Source: DYRG01 sp041161065
GTDB lineage: Bacteria > Pseudomonadota > Gammaproteobacteria > Beggiatoales > Beggiatoaceae
Direction: 5' to 3'
Length of the DNA stretch: 64,000 nt
Assembly: GCA_041161065.1 (NCBI GenBank)
Contig: JBEAVE010000020.1
Location: 17,447 to 81,446, forward strand
In this document: positions 8,855-16,691 of the stretch, piece after piece
How positions within the stretch are numbered: position 1 is the first letter of the stretch
How the letters are laid out: each line of letters opens with the position of its first letter
The notes under the pieces: generated by a model
What the model was told of the DNA's origin: nothing
Database searches by the model: none
What the model saw: only the letters and a program-made list of their open reading frames with translations
Made by a program: the position numbers and the translations under genes

Positions 8855-9065
8855 TTGATTTTCCTCTTTTTTTAGATTTGCGAGATCGACGACGAGGGGT
8901 AGGATTTTCTTCTAGTTCATCAAACAATTCGTCACTGATTTCTTGATCAGGTTTGGGCGGCGGGGTTTTACCGAGAAAAAACTTCAAAACCACCGCAAAT
9001 AAAACAGGCAATCCCACCAAAATAAACAGGGCGATTTCAGTTTCCCATTGGGTATACGCTTCCAT
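8841..9065 (-). CDS. Small single-pass membrane protein with basic tail
   Basis: This 74-residue protein has one membrane segment (about residues 11-31, ALFILVGLPVLFAVVL), an acidic middle (DELFDELEE) and a strongly basic C-terminus (RRRSRKSKKRGK). The ATG at 9065 is chosen because AAGGA lies 7-11 bases upstream; a longer frame from 9104 adds residues with no ribosome site. It overlaps the PLA2-like gene at 8474-8854 by 14 bases, suggesting a functional pair. No family recognised. The size and topology resemble a phage holin or spanin, but that is only a resemblance. Confidence 0.6.
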   Translation of the reverse strand: MEAYTQWETEIALFILVGLPVLFAVVLKFFLGKTPPPKPDQEISDELFDELEENPTPRRRSRKSKKRGKSNGIT

Positions 9066-9174
9066 TTTAGGTTTTCCTTGTGAGTTTTTAGAGGATTTTA
9101 GCAAAAAAAAACCGCATTATTTTAGAAAATAGTTTCCCAAAATGTTATGATCATTTCTAAAATTTTGGATTATT

Positions 9175-9735
9175 GTGAAGAGGGAGTTTTTTTTGGACGC
9201 GATTCATGGAACGACGATTTTGTTGGTGCGCCGCGATGATACGGTTGTGATTGGGGGCGACGGACAGGCGACGCTCGGCAATACCATCGTGAAAACCAAT
9301 GTGCGCAAGGTGCGGCGTTTGTACAAAGATCGGATTATTGCGGGGTTTGCGGGATCGACCGCCGATGCGTTCACGTTATTCGATCGCTTCGAGGCAAAAC
9401 TTGAACAACATCAAGGACATCTCACCCGCAGCGCGGTCGAATTGGCAAAAGATTGGCGCATGGATCGAATGTTACGCCGTTTAGAAGCGATGCTGTTAGT
9501 TGCCGACAAAACTTGTTCGCTTTTAATTTCTGGAACAGGCGATGTCATCGAACCCGAAATCCCTATTGCTTCAATCGGTTCGGGGAGTATGTTTGCCCAA
9601 TCTGCCGCCCGCGCCTTATTAGAAAATACCCATTTATCCGCCAAAGAAATTGTTGAGAAAAGTTTGAACATCGCCGCCGATATTTGCATTTATACCAATC
9701 ACAATTTCACCATCGAAACATTGGATATTTCATGA
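9175..9735 (+). CDS. hslV: HslV, peptidase subunit of the HslUV protease
   Basis: A 186-residue threonine peptidase of the proteasome-like HslV family. The start is GTG at 9175. The mature N-terminus is expected at Thr13 after HG (TTILLVRR), followed by the conserved IGGDGQATLG. HslV forms a double hexamer capped by the HslU ATPase and degrades misfolded or regulatory proteins. The N-terminal propeptide matches the beta/gammaproteobacterial form. hslU lies downstream but is separated by a small antitoxin-like gene that overlaps the hslV stop codon. No sigma-32-like box was found just upstream. Confidence 0.93.
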   Translation: MKREFFLDAIHGTTILLVRRDDTVVIGGDGQATLGNTIVKTNVRKVRRLYKDRIIAGFAGSTADAFTLFDRFEAKLEQHQGHLTRSAVELAKDWRMDRMLRRLEAMLLVADKTCSLLISGTGDVIEPEIPIASIGSGSMFAQSAARALLENTHLSAKEIVEKSLNIAADICIYTNHNFTIETLDIS

Positions 9736-9935
9736 ACACCGTCATGCAAATAAATCTCACGCCTGAGCAAATTATCAATGCAATTAAAGCATTAGATGAA
9801 GTCGAACAACAAGATTTCATTGAGGATTTATTAGCAGCAATTAGCCCAGATTATTTAGCAAGCATTAGAGAAGCACGCGAAGATTATCGTGAAGGACGGG
9901 TTTATTCTCACGAAGAAGTATTTTGTAACGTGTAA
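9732..9935 (+). CDS. Orphan antitoxin-like protein between hslV and hslU
   Basis: This 67-residue protein starts at an ATG that overlaps the hslV stop (ATGA). The N-terminal half is helical (LTPEQIINAIKALDEVE). The C-terminal REAREDYREGRVYSHEEVF closely resembles the toxin-neutralising tail of small addiction-module antitoxins (RelB/ParD-like, DUF2281-like). No toxin gene is next to it: hslU begins 32 bases downstream. It may be a relic of a module or a regulatory small protein that exploits Lon/HslUV turnover. The frame extends upstream to 9684 but inside hslV. Confidence 0.6.
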   Translation: MNTVMQINLTPEQIINAIKALDEVEQQDFIEDLLAAISPDYLASIREAREDYREGRVYSHEEVFCNV

Positions 9936-9967
9936 CTTTTTGTAAATTAACGAGATTTTAGTGGATT

Positions 9968-11299
9968 ATGAGCCAAATGACACCCCGCGAAATAGTGAGC
10001 GAATTAGATAAACATATTGTTGGTCAAGCCCAAGCGAAACGGGCGGTGGCGATTGCGTTGAGAAACCGTTGGCGCAGAATGCAGGTCGATCCCGCGCTGC
10101 GCAACGAAATTACCCCCAAAAATATTCTCATGATTGGTCCGACCGGCGTGGGCAAAACCGAAATCGCGCGCCGGTTGGCGAAATTAGCGAAAGCCCCGTT
10201 CATCAAAATCGAAGCGACTAAATTTACCGAAGTCGGCTATGTTGGGCGCGATGTGGAGTCGATTATTCGAGATTTGGCGGACATCGCGATCAAAATGGTG
10301 CGCGAAGAAGCCATGGCTGAAGTCACCGAACAAGCCGCCGCCGCCGCCGAAGAACGGGTTTTAGATGCGCTGCTGCCCAAACGAAGCGACGACGACGAAA
10401 CCTCCACGCCCACCTCGACCCGCACCCGCAATAAATTTCGCAAAATGCTCCGCGACGGATCGCTCGATGATCGGGAAATCGAGGTCGAAGTCAGCGAATC
10501 GTCCCGCGTCGGCGTGGAAATTATCGGTCCGCAGGGCATGGAGGAAATGACCAATCAACTCCAAAATATGCTCCAAAATATCACGGGCAATCGAACCCGC
10601 GCGCGCAAAATGAAAGTCAAAGAAGCCCTCAAAGTGTTGGCGGAAGAGGAAGCGGCGGATTTGGTCGATGATGATGACTTGAAAACGCGCGCCATCGAAC
10701 GGGTTGAACAGCAAGGGATTGTTTTTCTTGATGAATTAGACAAAATTGCCAAGCGCGGCGATCACGGTAGTGGTGCAGATGTGTCCCGAGAAGGCGTGCA
10801 ACGCGATTTATTGCCCTTGGTTGAAGGGTGCACGGTCAGCAGCAAATACGGCACGATCAAAACCGATCACGTTTTATTTATCGCGTCGGGCGCGTTTCAT
10901 TATGCGAAACCCTCTGATTTAATTCCCGAATTGCAAGGGCGACTGCCGATTCGCGTCGAATTGCACGCTTTGACCGTCGAGGATTTTGTGCGCATTTTGA
11001 CCGAACCCGACGCATCATTAACCGAACAGTACGCCGCGTTAATGGCAACCGAAGAGGTGAATTTGCGTTATACCGATGGGGCGATTCAACGCATTGCCGA
11101 AATGGCGTGGCAAGTCAATGAAAGAACTGAAAATATTGGCGCGCGCCGTTTGCACACGGTGATGGAATGTTTGCTGGAAAATATTTCATTCGAAGCCCCC
11201 AATCGGGCGGGCGATACCGTCGAAATTGATGTGGATTATGTCGATAAATATTTGAGCGACTTGGTAAAAAATGAAGATTTAAGTCGTTATATCCTGTGA
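9968..11299 (+). CDS. hslU: HslU, ATPase subunit of the HslUV protease
   Basis: A 443-residue AAA+ unfoldase, the same length as E. coli HslU. Walker A is GPTGVGKT near residue 57, Walker B is VFLDELDKI, and the inserted I-domain spans about residues 110-240 (rich in charged and Ala residues). The conserved C-terminus ends DLSRYIL, the tail that docks into HslV. It unfolds substrates and feeds them to HslV. It belongs to the hslV operon but is separated by the antitoxin-like gene. The 3' end overlaps the convergent PilZ gene by 21 bases. Confidence 0.95.
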   Translation: MSQMTPREIVSELDKHIVGQAQAKRAVAIALRNRWRRMQVDPALRNEITPKNILMIGPTGVGKTEIARRLAKLAKAPFIKIEATKFTEVGYVGRDVESIIRDLADIAIKMVREEAMAEVTEQAAAAAEERVLDALLPKRSDDDETSTPTSTRTRNKFRKMLRDGSLDDREIEVEVSESSRVGVEIIGPQGMEEMTNQLQNMLQNITGNRTRARKMKVKEALKVLAEEEAADLVDDDDLKTRAIERVEQQGIVFLDELDKIAKRGDHGSGADVSREGVQRDLLPLVEGCTVSSKYGTIKTDHVLFIASGAFHYAKPSDLIPELQGRLPIRVELHALTVEDFVRILTEPDASLTEQYAALMATEEVNLRYTDGAIQRIAEMAWQVNERTENIGARRLHTVMECLLENISFEAPNRAGDTVEIDVDYVDKYLSDLVKNEDLSRYIL

Positions 11300-11716
11300 T
11301 GGGTATTTAGGGCAAGCGTTCATGGGGGCGGTGGGGCGATCTGCCGCGCCCGCGAGTGCGTCTAGGTGTGCGATGACTTGGTCGAGCGTACTTTGGGTTT
11401 GCGGGGTCATTTCCATAAACATGAAGCCAATGCGGTAAAGTTCGGGGTGAATGGCGATCCAGCGGCTGCGGGCTGTCCACTCCAAACAACAGCCTTCGTG
11501 CCCTTCGTCGGGGCGCAAAATCAGCGCGGCGCGTAAATCTTCCACGCACACTTTCAGGGTGTATTTTTTGCCCACTTCCAAATATTTTTCGCTAAATAAC
11601 ATCAATCCCCCGTGATTTATATCGGCAATATATCCCAATAATTCAGAGGATTCTTTATCGTAGGCGGGTAAAAAAATCAACAATTCCCGCCGTTTAGAAC
11701 GTCTGCGATCGATCAT
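11279..11716 (-). CDS. PilZ-domain protein
   Basis: A 145-residue single-domain PilZ protein. The first c-di-GMP motif is present at the N-terminus as RRRSKRR (RxxxR). The second motif is DINHGG, with Asn where the family usually has Ser in (D/N)xSxxG, so binding may be changed. PilZ proteins relay c-di-GMP to motility, adhesion or secretion. The window also has a diguanylate cyclase at 39734-42124. The last 21 coding bases overlap hslU on the opposite strand. Confidence 0.75.
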   Translation of the reverse strand: MIDRRRSKRRELLIFLPAYDKESSELLGYIADINHGGLMLFSEKYLEVGKKYTLKVCVEDLRAALILRPDEGHEGCCLEWTARSRWIAIHPELYRIGFMFMEMTPQTQSTLDQVIAHLDALAGAADRPTAPMNACPKYPSQDITT

Positions 11717-11878
11717 AAGAATGTCCTTTTTGATAGGCAGTTGCCCTTTAAAACCATCATAAAATTAAATCTGTTTAGTATAAAGCATTGTTAAATGAAT
11801 AGCTCTTTTTCGGTGTTTCTTGGGTTTGAAAAGCGTTGTTTTCTACGTTCCCAAACGGGCTTAATCAATCCCAACTAT

Positions 11879-11907
11879 CTTGAAAGTGGCGCAAATTTAC
11901 CCCATTA
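11879..11907 (+). promoter_or_regulatory. Sigma-32-type heat-shock promoter for cnoX
   Basis: CTTGAAA at 11879-11885, a 14-base spacer and CCCCATTA at 11900-11907 match the enterobacterial RpoH consensus (CTTGAAA, 13-15 bases, CCCCAT). It lies 36 bases before the cnoX start, at a proper distance for a heat-shock transcript. A similar element precedes htpG. Confidence 0.75.
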
Positions 11908-11943
11908 GAAAGGCAATTTTCCTCAAAAAATAGGTTACGCAAC

Positions 11944-12804
11944 ATGGCTGATCAGGATTTTATAGTGGACGTTTCGCAAAATAATTTTGAAGAGAAAGTC
12001 TTAATCCAATCACAAACAGTGCCAGTTTTGGTGGATTTTTGGGCGGACTGGTGCGCGCCGTGCAAAATGTTGATGCCGATTGTGACGAAGTTAGCGGTTG
12101 AATTTCAAGGACAATTTACTCTCGCCAAAATCAACATCGACGAACAACCGGATTTGGCGCGGGATTTTGGGGTGCGCAGCGTGCCGACTTTAAAGTTGTT
12201 TTATCGGGGAGAAGTGGTCGACGAACTGCTCGGCGCGCAACCCGACAGCGTCATCAAAGAAATGTTAGCGCGTTATTTGCCGCGTCCGTCCGATCCCTTT
12301 CGTCGCCAAGCCTTTGAATTAAATGCACAAAATCAGCACGAAGAAGCCCTCGCCGCGATTCATCAAGCCATCAGCGTTGATCCCGACCATTATCCTCTAA
12401 AATTAGATTTGGTGCAGTTATTGGTGAACGCGGGACATTACCAAGTTGCTGAAAAGACAATCAAAAATCTTCCTGCCGCCGCGCAAGCCGATGATAATTT
12501 ACCCAAAATGTTAGCTCGCCTCGAATTTGGGAAAACGGCGGAAAATGCCCCTGATTTAGATACTTTGCAACGCCAATTAGCTGAAAATGAAAACAATTTT
12601 TTAGCCCGTTATCAATTAAGCGCGCATCAAGTTTTAAAGGGCGAACTGCAAGCGGCGATGGATAATTTATTGATTATTTTACAAAAAGATCGTAAATTCC
12701 ACGACGATGCCGCGCGAAAGGGCTTGTTGGGAATCTTTGCTTTATTGGGTCATGATCCCCTTGTAAGCCAATATCGCGCTAAAATGTCACGATTACTCTA
12801 TTAA
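11944..12804 (+). CDS. cnoX: CnoX/YbbN chaperedoxin (thioredoxin domain plus TPR)
   Basis: A 286-residue protein, close to E. coli YbbN (284). Residues 1-110 form a thioredoxin domain with the active site WADWCAPCK, so both cysteines are present. The C-terminal half has TPR-like helices (EEALAAIHQAISVDPDH and repeats). CnoX holds unfolding proteins under oxidative or chlorine stress and hands them to GroEL or DnaK. The RpoH-type promoter at 11879-11907 fits this chaperone role. A rhodanese gene follows 12 bases later and is probably co-transcribed. Confidence 0.88.
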   Translation: MADQDFIVDVSQNNFEEKVLIQSQTVPVLVDFWADWCAPCKMLMPIVTKLAVEFQGQFTLAKINIDEQPDLARDFGVRSVPTLKLFYRGEVVDELLGAQPDSVIKEMLARYLPRPSDPFRRQAFELNAQNQHEEALAAIHQAISVDPDHYPLKLDLVQLLVNAGHYQVAEKTIKNLPAAAQADDNLPKMLARLEFGKTAENAPDLDTLQRQLAENENNFLARYQLSAHQVLKGELQAAMDNLLIILQKDRKFHDDAARKGLLGIFALLGHDPLVSQYRAKMSRLLY

Positions 12805-12816
12805 AAAGGTTTGATT

Positions 12817-13158
12817 ATGCTGGTCAAAGAAATTGAAGTATCTGAATTATCGGCGTTATTTGCGCACTCCCACGATTTTGAATTGATTGACGTGCGCACG
12901 CCCAATGAAATTATCGCGGGGATTATTCCGGGCACCACATTGGCGATGCCGCTGGTGACGTTGCCGATGCGCCTTGCGGAAATTCCCCGTGATAAACAGG
13001 TGGTTTTTTATTGCCGAAGTGGCGCGCGATCGGCGCAGGCTTGCCTGTTTCTTTCGCAACAACATGGTTTTCAAAACGTTTTTAATTTACGCGGCGGGAT
13101 CATTACTTGGGCGCACAACGGCTTTTCTATCGTGTCTGGTCAAGATTTAATCTCATAA
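12817..13158 (+). CDS. Single-domain rhodanese
   Basis: A 113-residue rhodanese-like sulfurtransferase. It has the domain's DVRTPNEI motif near residue 24 and the active-site loop CRSGARS with the catalytic Cys, then LRGGIITWAHNG near the end. It can carry a persulfide to an unknown acceptor. The ATG at 12817 is preferred over TTG at 12811 because AAAGG sits at suitable distance. Cotranscribed with cnoX, which suggests a thiol or sulfur stress role. No signal peptide, so cytoplasmic. Confidence 0.85.
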   Translation: MLVKEIEVSELSALFAHSHDFELIDVRTPNEIIAGIIPGTTLAMPLVTLPMRLAEIPRDKQVVFYCRSGARSAQACLFLSQQHGFQNVFNLRGGIITWAHNGFSIVSGQDLIS

Positions 13159-13168
13159 ATCCCAAAAA

Positions 13169-13217
13169 AAATCCCATTCTTTTCCTATCATTAAAGAAGA
13201 AGAACGGGATTTCATTT
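13169..13217. terminator. Bidirectional terminator hairpin between rhodanese and collar gene
   Basis: AAATCCCATTCTT at 13169-13181 pairs with AAGAACGGGATTT at 13200-13212 with one mismatch. A T-run follows on the plus strand (CATTTTT), and an A-run precedes it, giving a T-run for minus-strand transcripts. It separates two convergent genes. Confidence 0.7.
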
Positions 13218-13229
13218 TTCGCATGAATT

Positions 13230-13829
13230 TTAATCGCGCGACGGATATATTCCATTAGAAACAATACAATAGCGCATACCTAATTGAGGAGGAATAGTTG
13301 GAACAGGAGCACCCGCGCCGGTATTTCCAATTGCGTTATTATTGTTGATGGCGATTTTTTTGTCGGTATTGGCTGGAGCGGTCGTCGCCACATTAGCCAA
13401 AACCGCATCGGGTGTCGTGGCATTCGTGGGATTTTGGCTTTGAACAACGGTTTGCGAATGATAATGCACGGGCAATTGAGGAACAGTTAACGTGATGGTT
13501 TCGAATCCGCGCGTTTCCCCAAGGTTCACGTTAGTTAATCCCCGACCTTGCCCAACGCCCACCGGCACACGCCCCCGCAAATCTGGCAACCCAAAAGTGG
13601 TTCGTCCATCACCGCCATAAGTTGCGCCAAGTAGCGAGTAGAGGGCAGAATTTTGAGAAATACTGAGTTGTTGTCCATTGGCTTCAAAAGTCCCTCGCGG
13701 ACAAAATGTGGCGGCGGTCAAACAAATCGACCCCAAATAGGAGTCAGGACCACACGCTTGCACGGCAGAATTTCCTAACAAAGCCGCACCCGCCATCATC
13801 AAATACATTTTCTTGAGTTGAATTTTCAT
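13230..13829 (-). CDS. Secreted phage-tail-collar-domain protein
   Basis: A 199-residue protein with a signal peptide cut near AVQA-CGPD. The tail-collar signature follows: GSICLTAATFCPRGTFEANGQ, with ALYSLLGATYGGDG and FGLPDLRGRVPVG. The last third has low-complexity Asn/Thr/Ala-rich sequence and the usual end IPPQLGMRYCIV. The same domain is in MdpB-type microcystin-dependent proteins and in phage tail fibres. A signal peptide argues for a cell-surface or periplasmic protein rather than a virion part. AAAGGAG precedes the ATG at 13829, so the upstream extension from 13859 is not used. Function unknown. Confidence 0.8.
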   Translation of the reverse strand: MKIQLKKMYLMMAGAALLGNSAVQACGPDSYLGSICLTAATFCPRGTFEANGQQLSISQNSALYSLLGATYGGDGRTTFGLPDLRGRVPVGVGQGRGLTNVNLGETRGFETITLTVPQLPVHYHSQTVVQSQNPTNATTPDAVLANVATTAPANTDKKIAINNNNAIGNTGAGAPVPTIPPQLGMRYCIVSNGIYPSRD

Positions 13830-14028
13830 TTTTGCACTCCTTTGGCTGTAAAAAAACATTCAAAACGCTCGGGTATCTTAAATGGGTAACACCCGCCCGT
13901 ATTTTACAAATGTTTATTAAAAAATACTATCTTTATAAATATCATATCTGACATTGTACGCCACATTTTCATTAAAATTATAAGTTATAATGGAATTTAC
14001 TTACTTTTAACAAAATGGAGAAAATCGC

Positions 14029-15852
14029 TTGAGTATTTTGGAACAAAAGGCTTTTATTGCCAACATTCCGCCCTTTGATCGTTTGAATGACCATGAATTA
14101 GATAGCATTGCGCAAACCTTAGATATTGAATATTACAAATCGGGACAATGCTTAATTGAACGCGGTGATATTCCTAGTTATCTTTACATCGTCATTAAAG
14201 GAATCGTGGAAGAACGCAGTGCTGACGGTGAAATCACGTTGCACGAAAGCCAAGATACTTTTGGCGCAATTGGTATTTTAAACAATTCCTGTCAAGCAGA
14301 ATTTGTTGTCAGAGAAGAAACCCTTTGTTATTTATTACCCAAAGATATTTTTATTGGCATTGGAAAAAATAACCCCCGTTTTGAGAATTTTTATTACCAA
14401 ACGCTTTCTCAACGCCTAAACAGAATGTTAGAACAACGCGATGCAAAAGAACTCGCCTCATTTATGGTTGCACGCATTTATGATGCGTATTTGCGCCCTC
14501 CTTTCTTTATTGATTATCGTGACTCCATTTATAACGCGGTTTCTTCCTTGCAAAAATACAAAATTACTTCTATTTTAGTCCGTAACAACGACGACATTGG
14601 TATTGTTACCGATACTGATATTAGAAACTACGCCATTTTGAAAAGAAAATCAGTGGACGATCCCGTTGGTGATATTGCAACTTATCCGGTTGTTACAATG
14701 CAATACGATGATTATTTATTTAATGCACTATTGTTAATGACCAAACACTCGATTAAACGGGTTGCTATTAAAGAAAATGATAAAATTATCGGTGTGTTAG
14801 ATCAAATGGATTTATTGAGCTATTTTTCACACCATTCTCATTTAGTGAGCGTTCAAATAGATCGCGCCGCCGATACCGAACAACTCAAAAAAGCTAGCGC
14901 AAGTATTTTGAAAGTTATTCAAACACTTAATGCAAAAGGTGTGAAAACTCATGCCATTACGCAATTAGTGAACGAATTAAATCTCAAAGTCTATAACAAA
15001 CTCTTTAGTTTAATTGCACCCAAAATCGTGATCGAAAACACTTGTTTATTAGTCATGGGCAGTGAAGGACGCGGAGAGCAAATCCTCAAAACAGATCAAG
15101 ATAATGCTCTGATTATTAGAGATGGTTTTGATTATCCCGAGTTACCTAATATTCTAAAAGAATTTGTGGATAGTTTGGTGGATTTTGGCTATCCCTTATG
15201 CGAAGGTAATGTGATGGTTACAAATCCAGAATGGGTTAAACCTTTGCAGGGTTTCAAAAATACGATTTATCAGTGGGTAAATGCGCCCAAAGAATTTGCA
15301 CTAATGCCCTTAACTATTTTCTATGATGCAACCACTGCAGCGGGTGATAGTGCTTTGTTAAAAGAAGCGAAAGAATATTTGTTTAATACGCTATTTGAAA
15401 ATGGGGGTTATTTTACCCGTTTAGCGAAACCGGTATTATCATTTGAAACGCCATTAAGTTGGTTTGCAAATTTTATTTTAGATAAAACCCACAAAGACGG
15501 TTTAGATATTAAGAAAGGTGGGCTTTTTCCAATTGTGCACGGGGTGAGGACGCTTGCATTAGAACGCCGTTTGTCGCAAACTAACACCATTTCTCGCATT
15601 GACGCGCTTTCTAAACAGGGTGTTTTTGATGCAGAATTTGCAGAGGAACTGCGTGAAGCATTTTCCTGTATGTTGAATTTGCGGTTGGAGGAGGAGCTCA
15701 TGCAACATCGAGCTGGAAAACCTTACAATAATTACATTCAACCCAACCGTTTGAATAAACTAGAACGAGATTTATTGCGCGATTCTTTGAAAATCGTTAA
15801 TAAGTTCAAAACGTTCATTTCTTATCATTTCAAACTTAATATGGTGACGTAA
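14029..15852 (+). CDS. cNMP-binding, CBS and DUF294 nucleotidyltransferase-like protein
   Basis: A 607-residue cytoplasmic protein with four parts: a cyclic-nucleotide-binding-like domain (about 1-130), a CBS pair (about 150-270), a DUF294 putative nucleotidyltransferase domain (about 290-430) and the DUF294 C-terminal domain. The nucleotidyltransferase core shows GSEGRGEQ and then TDQDNAL, the expected Gly-Ser and D-x-D elements. The family is known as putative signal-transduction proteins and is often linked to acetate permeases. The start is TTG at 14029, chosen because GGAGAAA precedes it. The exonuclease starts one base after the stop. Confidence 0.85.
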   Translation: MSILEQKAFIANIPPFDRLNDHELDSIAQTLDIEYYKSGQCLIERGDIPSYLYIVIKGIVEERSADGEITLHESQDTFGAIGILNNSCQAEFVVREETLCYLLPKDIFIGIGKNNPRFENFYYQTLSQRLNRMLEQRDAKELASFMVARIYDAYLRPPFFIDYRDSIYNAVSSLQKYKITSILVRNNDDIGIVTDTDIRNYAILKRKSVDDPVGDIATYPVVTMQYDDYLFNALLLMTKHSIKRVAIKENDKIIGVLDQMDLLSYFSHHSHLVSVQIDRAADTEQLKKASASILKVIQTLNAKGVKTHAITQLVNELNLKVYNKLFSLIAPKIVIENTCLLVMGSEGRGEQILKTDQDNALIIRDGFDYPELPNILKEFVDSLVDFGYPLCEGNVMVTNPEWVKPLQGFKNTIYQWVNAPKEFALMPLTIFYDATTAAGDSALLKEAKEYLFNTLFENGGYFTRLAKPVLSFETPLSWFANFILDKTHKDGLDIKKGGLFPIVHGVRTLALERRLSQTNTISRIDALSKQGVFDAEFAEELREAFSCMLNLRLEEELMQHRAGKPYNNYIQPNRLNKLERDLLRDSLKIVNKFKTFISYHFKLNMVT

Positions 15853-15853
15853 A

Positions 15854-16510
15854 ATGTTTGGTTTTTGGTGGCAATTTCAATTTCAATGGAAACTTTCAAG
15901 ATTAAAAGACCCGCGTTATAGCTTTTTATTTGAAGACGCACCCGACGATGAAGTCATTTGCTTTGATTGTGAAACCAGTAGTTTAAATCCAAGAAAAGCG
16001 CAATTACTTTCTATTGGTGCGGTAAAGATTTCCCATAACAAAATTCTTACCAGTCAGAAATTGGAGTTGTTCATCAAACCCACAGAGGAAATCGATAGCG
16101 AAAGTATTAAAGTTCACCGTTTGAGACATGTTGATGTTGAAAACGGTTTGGATGCTAAAGAAGCGATTTTGAAATTCCTCGATTTTATTGGTTCAAGAAA
16201 GCTCGTTGGCTATTATTTAGAATTCGACGTTGCAATGATCAACAAATATATGAAACCCTTGCTTGGCGTGACATTACCTAACCCCCAAATTGATATTTCT
16301 GGTTTGTATTACAACAAGAAATTACACGGCTATCCCGCTGGATTACCGCACCCGCATATTGATTTACGTTTTGATACCATTATGGCAGAAATGGGTTTGC
16401 CTGTTTTAGGAAAGCACGATGCGTTTAATGATGCGTTAATGACTGCTATGATTTATGTGAAATTATTGAATGGTTGGGGCTTGAATAAAACGGAGAGGAA
16501 AAATGCTTAA
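15854..16510 (+). CDS. 3'-5' exonuclease, DnaQ-like DEDDh family
   Basis: A 218-residue exonuclease-domain protein. Motif I is FDCETSS (Asp, Glu), motif II contains the Asp in LEFDVAM, and motif III is KHDAFNDALMTAM with the His and Asp of the DEDDh class. It is related to the epsilon subunit of DNA polymerase III but shorter and with an N-terminal extension. The stop/start junction with the upstream DUF294 gene is one base, and the next gene overlaps by 8 bases, so this is one operon. The same DUF294-exonuclease pairing is common next to acetate transporter genes. Substrate unknown. Confidence 0.85.
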   Translation: MFGFWWQFQFQWKLSRLKDPRYSFLFEDAPDDEVICFDCETSSLNPRKAQLLSIGAVKISHNKILTSQKLELFIKPTEEIDSESIKVHRLRHVDVENGLDAKEAILKFLDFIGSRKLVGYYLEFDVAMINKYMKPLLGVTLPNPQIDISGLYYNKKLHGYPAGLPHPHIDLRFDTIMAEMGLPVLGKHDAFNDALMTAMIYVKLLNGWGLNKTERKNA

Positions 16511-16685
16511 AATCACCTTCAAAAAAGTTTGGGGTTTTATTAAAGAACTATCGGGCGATGATGCGTATGAACGTTATTTGAAACATCACGCAGAACATCA
16601 CCCGACCGCCCCTTTGTTAAGTTGTGAAGAATTCTTCAAACAAGAGCAAGAACGCAAATGGAATGGTATTAAACGTTGTTGTTGA
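16503..16685 (+). CDS. YbdD/YjiX-like small protein with C-terminal RCC
   Basis: A 60-residue protein with the family's YERYLKHHAEHHP (near residues 21-33), EEFF and C-terminal KRCC. E. coli YbdD and YjiX accompany the peptide/pyruvate carbon-starvation transporters CstA and BtsT. No such transporter is in this window, though it may lie elsewhere. The gene overlaps the exonuclease by 8 bases and so belongs to that operon. A metal-binding role of the terminal Cys pair is possible. The family also includes 'cory-CC-star'-type proteins, which share the ending. Confidence 0.65.
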   Translation: MLKITFKKVWGFIKELSGDDAYERYLKHHAEHHPTAPLLSCEEFFKQEQERKWNGIKRCC

Positions 16686-16691
16686 GTTGCT

